Notes: generated by a model not told the origin, from the sequence alone. Shown: positions 47,204 to 59,380, counted from the stretch's first letter. The stretch is DNA of 64,000 bases from Candidatus Ishikawaella capsulata Mpkobe (GCF_000828515.1 NZ_AP010872.1:159001-223000), one strand, 5' to 3'. Translations and numbers: made by a program.

Positions 47204-49473
47204 TGATTATATTGGTTTAATTTATGATTCTGCTTGAATAGTAATGCATTTTTATTATTGGAGATTTTTTTAGTTTTAATACATAAATTATTAACTTGAG
47301 ATGCTAAAATAAAAAGAATTTTACGTTCTTCGATATGTACTGATTTTACTATAACTTTTACATGATCTCCCATACTATATGTTTTACTTCCTGAATTACT
47401 AACTAAACTTTGTTCTAGTGGATCAAAATAATAATCTTTTTTCAGAGTTGAAAGATGTACTAAACCATCTATAAACAAATTATTTAAGCGAACAAAAAAA
47501 CCCATTCCCTGAACATTAGATATTACTCCATTAAAAATATGGCCTATATGCTTTTGCATAAAATCACATTTTAACCAATCTATTACATCTCTCGTAGCTT
47601 CATCAGCACGCCTTTCAGTCATGGAGCAATGTTTGCCTAATTGTAATATTTGCGTGATTTCATAGTAATATGCTCCGGAATTTATATTGTTTGATTTTGC
47701 TTTATTGCTAATATTAAGTAAATACTTAATAATCCTATGCAAAATCAAATCAGGATAACGTCTAATAGGTGAAGTAAAATGTGTATAAGATGTTAAAGCT
47801 AAGCCAAAATGCCCTCTATTTTCTGCATCATATACAGCTTGCTTCATAGACCGCAATAGTATACTTTGTAACATTTCTTCATCTGGTCGATTATTAATAA
47901 ATTGTAGTAGTTCAGTATAATTTATAGGTTTTGGCTTAGAACCTCCAGATAATCTTAATCCAAGTTTATTCAAAACTGTACGAAAAGTAGCTACCCTCTC
48001 CTCACTGGGACTATCATGATCCCTAAAAAGCATAGGTTTGTTATTTTTTTCTACAAAATCAGCTGTAGCAACATTAGCTAATATCATACATTCTTCAACT
48101 AATTTTTGGGCTTCATTATATTCAATACATTCTATTCTCTGAATTCTATGATCATGAGTAAAAATAAATTTAGGTTCTTCACTCTTAAAAAAAATCCCAC
48201 CGCGGGTTTTTCTTTCTTTTTCTAGTAATTTAGAAATAGCATACAATGCTTTTAAATGTTTAATGAATTGTAAATGCACTAATAAAGGCTTTTTTTTTCC
48301 TTGTAAAATATCGGATACTTCATTATATGTAAATCTTGCATGTGAATTTATCACTGCTTCGTAATGGTGATAATTAATGAGCTTGCCATTTTGTGATATA
48401 CTCATTTCACAAACTAAACATAAGCGATCCACATGTGGATTTAAAGAACATAAGTCGTTTGATAAAATTTCTGGTAACATTGGTATAACTTGCATGGGAA
48501 AATAAACGGAAGTTCCTCTTTTTTGAGCTTCTTTATCAATAGGTGTATTGGCATGCACGTAGTGACTTACATCCGCTATAGCGACCCATAAATACCATCT
48601 ACCGTCAGCTTTTTTACAATAAAGAGCATCATCAAAATCATGAGCATCATCGCCATCAATAGTAACGAAAGGTAATTTGCGAAGATCAATACGTCCTTGC
48701 TTATCTCTATCTAACAGATTTTTGTCAAAAGATAATACTTGTTCTTTTACTTCCGCGGACCAAATATATGGAATTTCATGCATGCGTAAAGCCATATCTA
48801 CTGCTAGATTACTATTCATATGATCGCCTAGAATTTCTATTATTCTTCCCATGGCATTAATATTTTTATATGGACGTTTGATTAATTCCACTACTACCAT
48901 AAAGCCTGTAGAAACATTCATCGAATATTCTATAGGAATTAAAATATCAAAATTTATTCTACTATCTCCGGGTACTACAAAACCGGTTCCAGATATAATA
49001 AAATAACGCCCAATAATCTTATTCTTCCTAGGTTGTATGACACGTATTACTCGTGCTTCATAACGACCTTTACGAGAACTATTAGTTAATTGTTTGGCAA
49101 TAATAACATCACCTTGAATACATTTTTTCATTTGTTCTACTGAAAGATAGAAATCATATTTACTACCTTCTACTTTTAAAAAACCATATCCGTCTTTATG
49201 TCCAATAACTTGGCCTTTGATTAAATTAGGTGTATCTATTACACTGTAATAGTGTCGACTATTACTAACTAACTGGCCATCTATTTCCATAGCATACAAA
49301 AGACTATATAATGCTTCTAGTTTATCTTTTTGATGAATATCAAATTTTTTAGCTAAGTCATATCCTCTAGCTGGTTTTCTGCGTTTCTTTAAATAATTAA
49401 TGATCAAGTCCCTGGTCGGAAGAATATTTCCATATTTTCTAAATTCTATTTTCTGAAAGGAATCTTTTAACAT
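47194..49473 (-). CDS. rnr: Ribonuclease R (3'-5' exoribonuclease)
   Basis: RNB-family exoribonuclease that degrades structured RNA, including rRNA and mRNA in trans-translation. The 759 residues (E. coli 813) have cold-shock domains at the start (VIGHKDGYGFLKVEG), the RNB catalytic core with VTIDGDDAHDFDDALYC (metal Asp cluster) and AHFGLALTSYTHFTSPIRRYPDLILHR-type text, and an S1 domain near the end (FNGVISNVQGMGFFVRL). The long Lys-rich C-terminal tail of E. coli, used for helicase activity and tmRNA-dependent decay, is mostly lost. It overlaps rlmB by 10 bp. Confidence 0.97.
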   Translation of the reverse strand: MLKDSFQKIEFRKYGNILPTRDLIINYLKKRRKPARGYDLAKKFDIHQKDKLEALYSLLYAMEIDGQLVSNSRHYYSVIDTPNLIKGQVIGHKDGYGFLKVEGSKYDFYLSVEQMKKCIQGDVIIAKQLTNSSRKGRYEARVIRVIQPRKNKIIGRYFIISGTGFVVPGDSRINFDILIPIEYSMNVSTGFMVVVELIKRPYKNINAMGRIIEILGDHMNSNLAVDMALRMHEIPYIWSAEVKEQVLSFDKNLLDRDKQGRIDLRKLPFVTIDGDDAHDFDDALYCKKADGRWYLWVAIADVSHYVHANTPIDKEAQKRGTSVYFPMQVIPMLPEILSNDLCSLNPHVDRLCLVCEMSISQNGKLINYHHYEAVINSHARFTYNEVSDILQGKKKPLLVHLQFIKHLKALYAISKLLEKERKTRGGIFFKSEEPKFIFTHDHRIQRIECIEYNEAQKLVEECMILANVATADFVEKNNKPMLFRDHDSPSEERVATFRTVLNKLGLRLSGGSKPKPINYTELLQFINNRPDEEMLQSILLRSMKQAVYDAENRGHFGLALTSYTHFTSPIRRYPDLILHRIIKYLLNISNKAKSNNINSGAYYYEITQILQLGKHCSMTERRADEATRDVIDWLKCDFMQKHIGHIFNGVISNVQGMGFFVRLNNLFIDGLVHLSTLKKDYYFDPLEQSLVSNSGSKTYSMGDHVKVIVKSVHIEERKILFILASQVNNLCIKTKKISNNKNALLFKQNHKLNQYNQCK

Positions 49474-49634
49474 AAATTATTTCCGATATCATTTATACTC
49501 TTAAAACTTATATAAAATATGATACTATATCCTCTTCATTTTTTATAAAATTACATATAAATATCAGTGATAAAAAAATATATGTTAATATAATTTTATA
49601 ACTAATTTTAATCAAGTTAAAATTGGCACAACCT

Positions 49635-49664
49635 GTTCAGGTTAGCTAATAATCTAACCTGAAC
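49635..49664 (-). terminator. Hairpin downstream of purA
   Basis: GTTCAGGTTAG (49635-49645) and CTAACCTGAAC (49654-49664) form a perfect 11-bp stem with an 8-base loop. Read on the reverse strand, it starts 7 bp after the purA stop codon (49671) and is followed about ten bases later by a short T-run (TTTT), so it is probably the intrinsic terminator of purA, before the rnr leader begins. It is one of the most stable hairpins in the non-coding DNA of the window. Confidence 0.65.
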
Positions 49665-49670
49665 ATATAT

Positions 49671-50984
<1,314 letters not shown>

Positions 50985-51227
50985 TTAAAAAGAAATTTTA
51001 CCATTGATATTGTAGACTTACAGGAATTTAAAGAAAATATTTAAATATTTCATGTTTTACAATTAATTACATTATTATTCTTAATATGCCTTCATTAGTC
51101 TATTTATTATTACGATTTACTGAACATAAATTTCATTTTATGAAAGTAAAAGTGGTATATCTTTTGAAGAAATAAAAATTTTTAAAATAATTAATAAAAT
51201 AGCATTTATTTGCTCCAATAATAAAAA

Positions 51228-52508
51228 TTAAACAATAAAACTATTTAAATATGGTTCTTTTTTACAAAGACGTTTCCAATCTACTATTGGAATATTAATA
51301 TTTAATATTATACTGCCATCAGGTTCATTCCATTCTTTTTGTATTACTTTTAATTTATATAAATTGCTACGTAATTTACCAGAATTAGCCGGTAAAAGAA
51401 GTGTACACTGCTTCATCTCTCTAGCTAATATTTCAGAAATAGCTGTTAATAATAATGGTATACCATGACCTGTATGGGCTGAAATCCATACTCTAACCGG
51501 TATATTTTCCTCATTACGATCTATACGTGGTTCAAAATATTCTAATTTATCTATTTTATTCATTATTATGAGTGTAGTAATTTCTTTTTTCTTAATATTT
51601 TCTAATACACTATTAACTGATTTAATATTTTCATTAATACGAATGTTTGTAGCATCAACAACATGTAATAATAAATTTGCATGACTTATTTCTTGTAAAG
51701 TTGCTTGAAATGCTGCTACTAAATTATAGGGCAAATGACTAATGAAACCAATAGTATCAGCTAGAATAACTTCACCTACATTTGCTATGTATAGACGACG
51801 TAATGTCATATCTAAAGTAGCAAAAAATTGATCAGCTGTGTAAACATTGGCAGAAGTTATATTATTGAATAAAGTCGATTTTCCAGCATTGGTATATCCT
51901 ATTAAGGATATAGTATTTATGTTAGCTTTAGAACGTGCATGTCTTCCTTGTTCACGTTGTTTTTTTATACTTTGAAGACGCCAATTAATTTGTCTAATTC
52001 GCTTACGTAATAAACGACGATCAGTTTCTAATTGTGTTTCACCTGGTCCACCACGAAGACCAATTCCCCCTTTTTGACGTTCTAGATGCGTCCATCCACA
52101 AACCAAACGTGTTGCAATATGACGCAGTTGAGCTAGTTCTACCTGTAATTTACTTTCATAAGTTTTAGCTCGTTTAGCAAAAATATTTAAAATTATACCT
52201 GTGCGATCCACCACACAACATTTAAATAATCTCTGTAAATTACGTTCTTGACTAGGTGTTAAAATATGATTAAATATAACGCTAGATGCTCTATTAGCTT
52301 GTACTAAATCTGCTATTTCAAGAGCTTTTCCTTCTCCAACTAAATATTTTGGGTTTAAAGTTTTGCATTTACTGATTACGGTATAAACAACTTTCATATC
52401 AGCAGAGAATACAAGTTTTTTGAATTCTTGTAGATATTCTATATCTTTTTCTGGAAAACATATAATATGTACTAATATGGCATATTCGCCTATATCATAG
52501 TAAATCAA
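51228..52508 (-). CDS. hflX: Ribosome-associated GTPase HflX
   Basis: GTPase that binds the 50S subunit and can rescue or split stalled 70S ribosomes after stress. The 426 residues equal the E. coli length. Domain signature: KYLVGEGKALEIADLV and CVVDRTGIILNIFA, then the GTPase domain LIGYTNAGKSTLFN (G1), FFATLDMTLRR, ILADTIGFISHLP (G3) and MNKIDKL (G4). The conserved loop reads GGIGLRGGPGETQLETD, one glycine more than the family's GLRGPGETQLE. Its E. coli neighbours hfq (upstream) and hflK and hflC (downstream) are deleted; only 52 bp separate it from miaA. Confidence 0.97.
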   Translation of the reverse strand: MIYYDIGEYAILVHIICFPEKDIEYLQEFKKLVFSADMKVVYTVISKCKTLNPKYLVGEGKALEIADLVQANRASSVIFNHILTPSQERNLQRLFKCCVVDRTGIILNIFAKRAKTYESKLQVELAQLRHIATRLVCGWTHLERQKGGIGLRGGPGETQLETDRRLLRKRIRQINWRLQSIKKQREQGRHARSKANINTISLIGYTNAGKSTLFNNITSANVYTADQFFATLDMTLRRLYIANVGEVILADTIGFISHLPYNLVAAFQATLQEISHANLLLHVVDATNIRINENIKSVNSVLENIKKKEITTLIIMNKIDKLEYFEPRIDRNEENIPVRVWISAHTGHGIPLLLTAISEILAREMKQCTLLLPANSGKLRSNLYKLKVIQKEWNEPDGSIILNINIPIVDWKRLCKKEPYLNSFIV

Positions 52509-52560
52509 GCTATATTTCCTTTGTGAAAATAATAAAGTATATTTTTTATTAGTTAATAAC

Positions 52561-53517
52561 TTAAGTATATGATTTTTTTACAATTTGGACAATAGTAGTA
52601 TAACTATTATTAATATTATCAATATCTAAAAAACAAACATCTTTCCAAGTACGTAACCAAGTTAGTTGACGTTTAGCAAATTGTCTAGTAGCACATACGC
52701 TTTTATAAATCATATTTTCGTAATTAATTTCTCCTTTAAAATAAGACCACATTTGACGATAACCGATACAACGCATAGAAGGCATTTGTTCATTTAAATC
52801 TTTCCTTTCAAATAAAAGGCGTGCTTCTGATTCAAATCCCAATGCTAACATTTCTTCAAATCGAGATAAAATTCTTTGGTGTAATAATAGTCTACTTATT
52901 GGTACAAGTGCAAATTGATGAATTTTGTAAGGTAATTTTTCATTAGGTTCTTTAGTTAGTTCTGTCCAAGTTTTACCAGAAATTAAAAATATTTCTAGGG
53001 CTCTTGATATTCTTTGAGTGTCTTTGGGATGAATACGATTAGCTGATATAGGATCTATATTTATCAACTTGTTATATAATGCTGATAAGCCTTTTTTCTT
53101 CACCATTTCTTTTAAATCCTGACGTATTTCAGAATTAGCGAATGGCAATGAAGATAATCCTTGTAATAACGATTTAAAGTACAGCATTGTTCCTCCGACT
53201 AGCAAAGGTATACGATTTTTTTGCAATATGTCCGATATTTCTTGTATAGCATCTCTATAAAATTCTGCTACTGAATAAGTTTCATTTGCATCACGAATAT
53301 CTAATAAACGATGAGGACATATTTCTAGCTCTTTAAGCGTAGGTTTTGCTGTACCTATATTCATTCCTCGATAAATTAAAGCAGAATCTACACTAATAAT
53401 ATCAACCGGAAGTTTTTGGTGTAACATCATTGCCAGTTTTGTTTTACCAGATGCCGTTGGTCCCATTAAGAAGATTATGTTTTGGTGTGGTATTGATTCT
53501 TTTTTAAAAATTTTCAT
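52561..53517 (-). CDS. miaA: tRNA dimethylallyltransferase
   Basis: Adds the isopentenyl group to A37 of tRNAs that read UNN codons. The 318 residues (E. coli 316) contain the Walker A motif LMGPTASGKTKLA (residues 17-29), DIISVDSALIYRGMNIGTAKP, LLDIRDANETYSVAEFYRDA and LVGGTMLYFKSLLQGL, and GYRQMWSYF with TRQFAKRQLTWLR near the end. Its start overlaps the mutL stop by 14 bp, as in the mutL-miaA-hfq-hflX superoperon of E. coli, which here lacks hfq. Confidence 0.97.
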   Translation of the reverse strand: MKIFKKESIPHQNIIFLMGPTASGKTKLAMMLHQKLPVDIISVDSALIYRGMNIGTAKPTLKELEICPHRLLDIRDANETYSVAEFYRDAIQEISDILQKNRIPLLVGGTMLYFKSLLQGLSSLPFANSEIRQDLKEMVKKKGLSALYNKLINIDPISANRIHPKDTQRISRALEIFLISGKTWTELTKEPNEKLPYKIHQFALVPISRLLLHQRILSRFEEMLALGFESEARLLFERKDLNEQMPSMRCIGYRQMWSYFKGEINYENMIYKSVCATRQFAKRQLTWLRTWKDVCFLDIDNINNSYTTIVQIVKKSYT

Positions 53518-55273
53518 TTTGTAATTTTTTCAAAATTTTTTCGATATTTATTATCTGTAACAAACTAGCGGGTGGAGATTCAATAACATTTGGACAGTAT
53601 TTTTCTAATTCTATTAGTAACAGTAGTGCTTGTTGTTCTTTCCATTCTGAAGGAGTATCATTTTTTAAATATTCAACAATAAATTGAATTAAGTTATTGA
53701 TTGAAAGAATTTTATTATCATTTTCACAAAAATAATTTAATAATGCTGCTATTAATACTTGTATTTTTTTTGTTTTTAATATCATAGGAACTGATAGTAT
53801 AATTAAGGTATTTGACTCAAAGTTACATGTAATTCCTATTTTTAATAATAGTTCAAAATGTTTTTTAATTATTTGTAATTTTAATGGATTCAGTGTGATT
53901 CGACTAGGAATAAGAAGAGGTTGTGATTTTAATTTATCTTTAATTGATTGAAGGTGTTGCTGTATAAGTATTACATTTGCTACAGGAAGTGACAATAACA
54001 TTAAATTATTTGATTTTTCTATTAAGGCAAAGCTAAAACTAATAATTTTTAGTATATTGCCAAATTTTGATTTATATATTGTAGGTAATGATTGAGATAA
54101 ATCAGTAGAAATTTCTGTAGGTATAATAGGTATATTTTTATTATCTTCATAATCTAAAAAATTATGACACTTAGCATATTCATGATTTCCATATTGACGA
54201 TATGTATTTATTTCTTTTATATTATCATGATTGATAAGGGATTTAGTAGATGCAAAATAGGATTTTTCTATATTTTTAGAATATATAGCAGTAATTAAAC
54301 TTTCATAAATAAAATCATGCACTAAACGTGATTGATAAAATCGTATTTCCTTTTTAGAGGGACACACATTTATATCAATTTGATCCAAATCTATCTTCAA
54401 GAAGAGTATATAGGCAAATGGTTGGTTTACTCCAAAAATTGTTTGAACCACTTGACGGATAGCATTATTAATTAATCTATTATACACAATACGATGGTTC
54501 ACATAAAAATATTGTACACTAGATGTTTTATAAGCAAAATTAGGGTTAATAAACCAACCATTTAAGTATATATTATTCTTATGATTATTAATCGGTATAG
54601 CATGATTTATAAAATTATAACCCAGAATATTTGATAAACGTTTTTCTGATGTAAGATTTTTATTATTTATATGATATTGACGTTTAATTTGACCATTATG
54701 AGTCAGCGATATTCCTACCTTAAAATATGCTAATGATATTTGTCTAACTATTTCATCAATAACTGTAAACTCTGTTCTGGCTGTACGTAGAAATTTTTTT
54801 CTTGCCGGTGTATTGTAAAATAAATCTATAACTTCTACCGTAGTCCCACAAGGATGTGCTGCAGGTTTTAAGTTAATGATTTCTACATCACCCTTTTCAG
54901 CATATAATTGCCAACCATTATTTTGTTTGGCAGTGCGTGAAGTTACAGTAATTCTAGATACTGAACTAATACTAGCAAGTGCTTCACCACGAAATCCTAA
55001 TGTATTAATTGTAGTAAGATCATCTAGTGAGGTTATTTTGCTAGTAGCATAACTAGTAAGTACTAACTTTAAGTCGCTTTTAGAAATTCCACAAGCATTA
55101 TCCAAAACACGTATGCATTTTATTCCTCCCAATTCAATATCTATGCAAATACGCGTAGCACCAGCATCTAAACTATTTTCTATAAGTTCTTTTACTACTG
55201 ATGCAGGACGTTCTACTATTTGACCTGCAGCAATTTGTTTTATCACATATGAGGGTAATATATGTATTGACAT
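53504..55273 (-). CDS. mutL: DNA mismatch repair protein MutL
   Basis: GHKL ATPase that links mismatch recognition (MutS) to strand cutting (MutH). The 589 residues (E. coli 615) have the GHKL motifs: VVKELIENSLDAGATRI (motif I), DNACGI (motif II), TYATSKI-type text (here TSYATSKITSLDDL), LGFRGEALASISSV (motif III) and GTTVEVIDLFYNTPARKKFLR. The central linker is rich in Asn and Lys, and the C-terminal dimerisation domain is divergent but full length. It lies between amiB and miaA as in E. coli. Confidence 0.97.
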   Translation of the reverse strand: MSIHILPSYVIKQIAAGQIVERPASVVKELIENSLDAGATRICIDIELGGIKCIRVLDNACGISKSDLKLVLTSYATSKITSLDDLTTINTLGFRGEALASISSVSRITVTSRTAKQNNGWQLYAEKGDVEIINLKPAAHPCGTTVEVIDLFYNTPARKKFLRTARTEFTVIDEIVRQISLAYFKVGISLTHNGQIKRQYHINNKNLTSEKRLSNILGYNFINHAIPINNHKNNIYLNGWFINPNFAYKTSSVQYFYVNHRIVYNRLINNAIRQVVQTIFGVNQPFAYILFLKIDLDQIDINVCPSKKEIRFYQSRLVHDFIYESLITAIYSKNIEKSYFASTKSLINHDNIKEINTYRQYGNHEYAKCHNFLDYEDNKNIPIIPTEISTDLSQSLPTIYKSKFGNILKIISFSFALIEKSNNLMLLSLPVANVILIQQHLQSIKDKLKSQPLLIPSRITLNPLKLQIIKKHFELLLKIGITCNFESNTLIILSVPMILKTKKIQVLIAALLNYFCENDNKILSINNLIQFIVEYLKNDTPSEWKEQQALLLLIELEKYCPNVIESPPASLLQIINIEKILKKLQNENF

Positions 55274-55370
55274 ACTACATTATTAAAGCCTTTAAGGCTA
55301 GTTAATTTAACAATTACTAAATCATAAAATAATTTTTATACAGAACAATAAATGTAAATATTATAAATAT

Positions 55371-56822
55371 TTATTTTTTATTACTAGTTATTGTTAAAAA
55401 ATTTCCTACAGAGATTGTGTTGCTATTTAAGTGATTTAGATCAGATAATAGTGGCGTACTAACACCATATTTTTTAGAAATACTATACAATGTATCACCT
55501 TCTTTTACAAGATACTTCATATCTTCAACTACATATTCTTTATTATGGTTAATAGATGCATTGTTTGTATGTAAACTTAATAACTTTGTTGTAGTTGATA
55601 TTTCTGGATATGAATTTTTGCAAAAGTAATTAACCATACCGTGATAAATTGATTCAGCTAATTGGTTTTGATAAGCATCCGTAGACAATAGAGATGCTTC
55701 TGATGTATAGCTTAAAAAGCCTGTTTCTATAATAACACTAGGAATATCTGGAGAACATAATACGCTGAAACCAGCTCTTTGTGTAGTTTTTTTATCTAGT
55801 TTAAGTACGTTATCCAATATTTTCATTTCTTTAAAGTAGGTTATTTTGTACAAGTCTTTCAATTTTTTTAATATTTTTATTGATACTGCCATACTAATGT
55901 GATTCCAATAGTGATATTCTACATCTAAAATGACTTTCCTTAATATATCATCCATTTTACAATTGAATACAGGACCTATCTCAGCTAATGATTGTAAATT
56001 TTGTGGATGACTTCCTACCCAATTATTGATTTCTGTGATAAAACGATCATGTGATAATATCCATGTTGATGCTCCATGGATTAAGGGATTATGAATTGAA
56101 TTTGCGTGAATAGATATCAGTATATTAGCATGTCTTTGCCTAGCGATATCCTTTCTCTGGTCCAAATGAACCCTTTCATCTTTGTCGCGAATTAAAAAAC
56201 AATCAAACATTGGGTTATTATTTAATAATTTTTGGAGTTTACATGCAATTTTAAAATTAATTGTTTTTTCATACAATCCATTTTGTCCAATAGCTCCAGG
56301 ATCGCCACCACCATGTCCAGGATCAAGAGCTATCGTAATTTTTTTATCAATATTTGTTTTACATAAAAAATTATTTTTTTTCAGAAGATCATCATATGAT
56401 GTTTGATCATCATCATATATTGGATCTGGCATAGTTTTTGCTACATTCAAGATTATATTTTTTTTGCTATTAGTTATCTTTTTTGAAACTGTTACTTTTG
56501 TATTATATGGGAATTCAAAAATTAGTTTATTCTTATAATGATCAGAATCATCATTAAAATATTGAATACTTTTAATATAATTATCTTTATTGAAATTCAA
56601 TTCAAATATTTTGGATACATCAATATTATTGATATTCAATATTAATTCTTTATTATAATTACGAAATACATAAGTGTAATCAGGATTTTTATTAAATCTT
56701 AATATAATTCTCGCGTCAGTGGAAGTATTTACCACTTGAATATGACAAGGATCAGCGGCACACGTTAAACCTGTAAGTAAATAAATTAATCCTATATATT
56801 TGTAAGATATACGTAATATCAT
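55371..56822 (-). CDS. amiB: N-acetylmuramoyl-L-alanine amidase AmiB
   Basis: Periplasmic zinc amidase that splits septal peptidoglycan during cell separation. The 483 residues start with a signal-like stretch (YIGLIYLLTGLTCAADP), then an AMIN domain (about 20-140), the amidase_3 domain with IALDPGHGGGDPGAIG (zinc His), ILISIHANSIHNP and SVIIETGFLSY (catalytic Glu), and a C-terminal LysM domain (YLVKEGDTLYSISKKYGVST). It is upstream of mutL as in E. coli. tsaE (yjeE), normally just before it, is missing: only 162 bp separate it from nnr. Confidence 0.96.
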   Translation of the reverse strand: MILRISYKYIGLIYLLTGLTCAADPCHIQVVNTSTDARIILRFNKNPDYTYVFRNYNKELILNINNIDVSKIFELNFNKDNYIKSIQYFNDDSDHYKNKLIFEFPYNTKVTVSKKITNSKKNIILNVAKTMPDPIYDDDQTSYDDLLKKNNFLCKTNIDKKITIALDPGHGGGDPGAIGQNGLYEKTINFKIACKLQKLLNNNPMFDCFLIRDKDERVHLDQRKDIARQRHANILISIHANSIHNPLIHGASTWILSHDRFITEINNWVGSHPQNLQSLAEIGPVFNCKMDDILRKVILDVEYHYWNHISMAVSIKILKKLKDLYKITYFKEMKILDNVLKLDKKTTQRAGFSVLCSPDIPSVIIETGFLSYTSEASLLSTDAYQNQLAESIYHGMVNYFCKNSYPEISTTTKLLSLHTNNASINHNKEYVVEDMKYLVKEGDTLYSISKKYGVSTPLLSDLNHLNSNTISVGNFLTITSNKK

Positions 56823-56984
56823 AGATATATCCTTGATATAATACTTATTGACACTATGATAGTTTTATCATGTGAAATATAAAAATTCTTTAATTATCCA
56901 TTATAGTAAATATGATAGTAGTTCCCATCTTATGAAGACTTACTCTTAATAAGATAAAATTGTAAGAAAATTCTATACTTATTA

Positions 56985-58487
56985 TTAATTAATAATCTCT
57001 GGATTCAATAATTTCCTGATATATTTAAATAGATCTGTTGCTATCATACAACGCATACCATGATTTAAAGCTATTGCATCGGCAGCAGCACCATGAACCA
57101 AACATCCCAGACGAGCTGCATCAAATAAAGAATAATTTTGTCCTATTAATGATATTATTATACCACTGAGTAGATCACCCATACCAGCAGAGGCCATTCC
57201 AGCATTTCCTACGTCAATAAATGAAATATTACCTACTTCATTAACAACAATGGTTCCCGCACCTTTCAATACTACTACACCACCATAAATATTAACTAAT
57301 TTTTTTGCTGCATGTACACGATCATTTTCAACTTCTTGCACTGTTATTTCGAGTAAACGAGCTGCTTCTATAGGATGAGGTGTAATAACACGGTTATTAC
57401 ACTTGTTTTTATTACTAGCTAGAACATTAAGTGCATCTGCGTCCCAAAGCATAGGTTTACAGATTTTTTTTACCTCAGAAACTACATGCTTACTAATATT
57501 TCTAGTTCCTAATCCTGGGCCAATAGCAACAACATGGGCCCAATTTAATTTTTGTAGCAGCAATTTATTAGTAAGTTCTTGAACAATTAGTTCAGGACGT
57601 GCTGTTATAATAGGACTAATATTTTCTTTATGTGTTAAAACTTTTACAATCCCGGATCCACTACGCAAAGCAGCTTCTGCAGTCATACGTATAGCTCCAC
57701 CAAATCCTTTATCGCCACCGATGACTAAAACTTTTCCATGATTTCCTTTGTGACTACTAGGTATTCGTGTTTTTAAAAATTTTTTTATAGAACTAGAATC
57801 TAAACGTTCCATTGATGTTTTTTGATTAAAAATATAATTTTCTAAACCTAGTGCACTAAAATGTAATTTACCTATATAATCCCTTGCCTTACCAGTGATT
57901 TGTCCGGGTTTAAGAGCAATAAGACTCATAGTATGATTAGCATGTATGACCTCTCCTAGAGGTGCTCCAGTAGCTGCATTTAACCCAGATGGCATATCTA
58001 TTGAAAATTTTTGTGCATGATGTAAATTAGCTCGCTGTATTAATAAAGCACAAGATTTATCAGGTTTACGATTTATACCATAACCAAATAATGCATCAAC
58101 AATTAAATCTATTTTATCAGGCCATTCGGCATTTACATTATAAATTTTATTTCCTGTATCAATCCAATCTTGACGAGATTTATTAGTTTCTGTATGATCC
58201 GTTATCAAATGTTGATTATTTGTACTACTAATAACTGTTACGTTAATACTAGCTAAATATGCTAAACGAGCTACAACATATCCATCACCTCCATTATTAC
58301 CCGGTCCCACTAATATTAACCAATGTTTAGTTTTAGGCCAAATACTGCATATTTTTTTATATACAGCTAATCCCGCCCGTTGCATAAGATCATAAGAGGT
58401 TATATTATTCTTTTTAGAAGCAATTTTTTCTAACTCCTTTAAATTGCTACTTGGCCATACAGAATATGGTAAAATATCTTTATTCAT
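56985..58487 (-). CDS. nnr: Bifunctional NAD(P)HX epimerase / dehydratase
   Basis: Repairs damaged hydrated NAD(P)H. The N-terminal epimerase domain (about 1-220) has LVGPGNNGGDGYVVARL, and the C-terminal ADP/ATP-dependent dehydratase domain (about 230-500) has KGNHGKVLVIGGDKGFGGA, the KPMLWDADALNVLA catalytic region, VVLKGAGTIV and GNAGMASAGMGDLLSGII. The 500 residues compare with 515 in E. coli. It keeps its place between orn / tRNA-Gly and amiB; queG and tsaE, its E. coli neighbours, are gone. Confidence 0.96.
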   Translation of the reverse strand: MNKDILPYSVWPSSNLKELEKIASKKNNITSYDLMQRAGLAVYKKICSIWPKTKHWLILVGPGNNGGDGYVVARLAYLASINVTVISSTNNQHLITDHTETNKSRQDWIDTGNKIYNVNAEWPDKIDLIVDALFGYGINRKPDKSCALLIQRANLHHAQKFSIDMPSGLNAATGAPLGEVIHANHTMSLIALKPGQITGKARDYIGKLHFSALGLENYIFNQKTSMERLDSSSIKKFLKTRIPSSHKGNHGKVLVIGGDKGFGGAIRMTAEAALRSGSGIVKVLTHKENISPIITARPELIVQELTNKLLLQKLNWAHVVAIGPGLGTRNISKHVVSEVKKICKPMLWDADALNVLASNKNKCNNRVITPHPIEAARLLEITVQEVENDRVHAAKKLVNIYGGVVVLKGAGTIVVNEVGNISFIDVGNAGMASAGMGDLLSGIIISLIGQNYSLFDAARLGCLVHGAAADAIALNHGMRCMIATDLFKYIRKLLNPEIIN

Positions 58488-58676
58488 TATTAATAGTTCA
58501 ACTAGTGGAAGACTATTCTGATGTATTGTACGTCTTAAACATTTACTAAATACATCAGTTCAATAATTTGTCTTCCGATAAAATCATATGTTTGATATAA
58601 AAGATTATTTTATAAATCAAGCTTAATTAAAATACTAAATACTTTTAGTTCTAGTAATATTATCTGCTACAATAGT

Positions 58677-58752
<76 letters not shown>

Positions 58753-58846
58753 CAATTATATAATTAAATTAACTGTAACAGTACTGAATCTAGTATTAGA
58801 TTACATTTATTTATTTATGCAAGAGTTAACATTCATTAAATATACA

Positions 58847-59380
58847 TTATAGTTTTAAAAAATGTTTACGATAACAAGCGAGTTCTGCTACTGATTGACG
58901 AATATCTATCATTGCTTGATGTGTATTTGATTTTTTTACTTTTTGCAAAAGTTTTGGTTGCCATAAACGAGCTAATTCTTTTAAAGTACTAACGTCTAAG
59001 TAACGATAATGAAAATATTTTTCTAACTTAGGCATATACTTAAAAAGAAATCGTCTATCTTGAGCTACACTATTTCCGCACATAGGAGAAACATTTGCGG
59101 GTACCCATTCTTTTAAAAAATTAATGGTTGCTAATTCAGCAGAATTATAATCATATATACTAATATTTACACGGTCTAGTAATTTACTATTATTATGAGT
59201 TACTAAATTCCAGTTATCCATTGATATTAAATGACTATCAGGCTGATATATTGCTATATTTGGGCCTTCTGCTATGATATTTAAGTTAATATCAGTAATT
59301 AATGTTGCAATTTCAATAATATGGTGTTTTTCTGGATCTAGTCCAGTCATTTCCAAATCTATCCAAATTAAATTGTTCAT
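58847..59380 (-). CDS. orn: Oligoribonuclease
   Basis: Dimeric DEDDh exonuclease that degrades very short RNAs to mononucleotides and is essential in E. coli. The 177 residues (E. coli 181) contain [22 protein letters not shown] (Exo I DED), [18 protein letters not shown] (Exo II) and the Exo III region [19 protein letters not shown]. The ATG at 59378-59380 gives the family start. Beyond it, rsgA and psd, which follow in E. coli, are missing. Confidence 0.97.
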   Translation of the reverse strand: MNNLIWIDLEMTGLDPEKHHIIEIATLITDINLNIIAEGPNIAIYQPDSHLISMDNWNLVTHNNSKLLDRVNISIYDYNSAELATINFLKEWVPANVSPMCGNSVAQDRRFLFKYMPKLEKYFHYRYLDVSTLKELARLWQPKLLQKVKKSNTHQAMIDIRQSVAELACYRKHFLKL

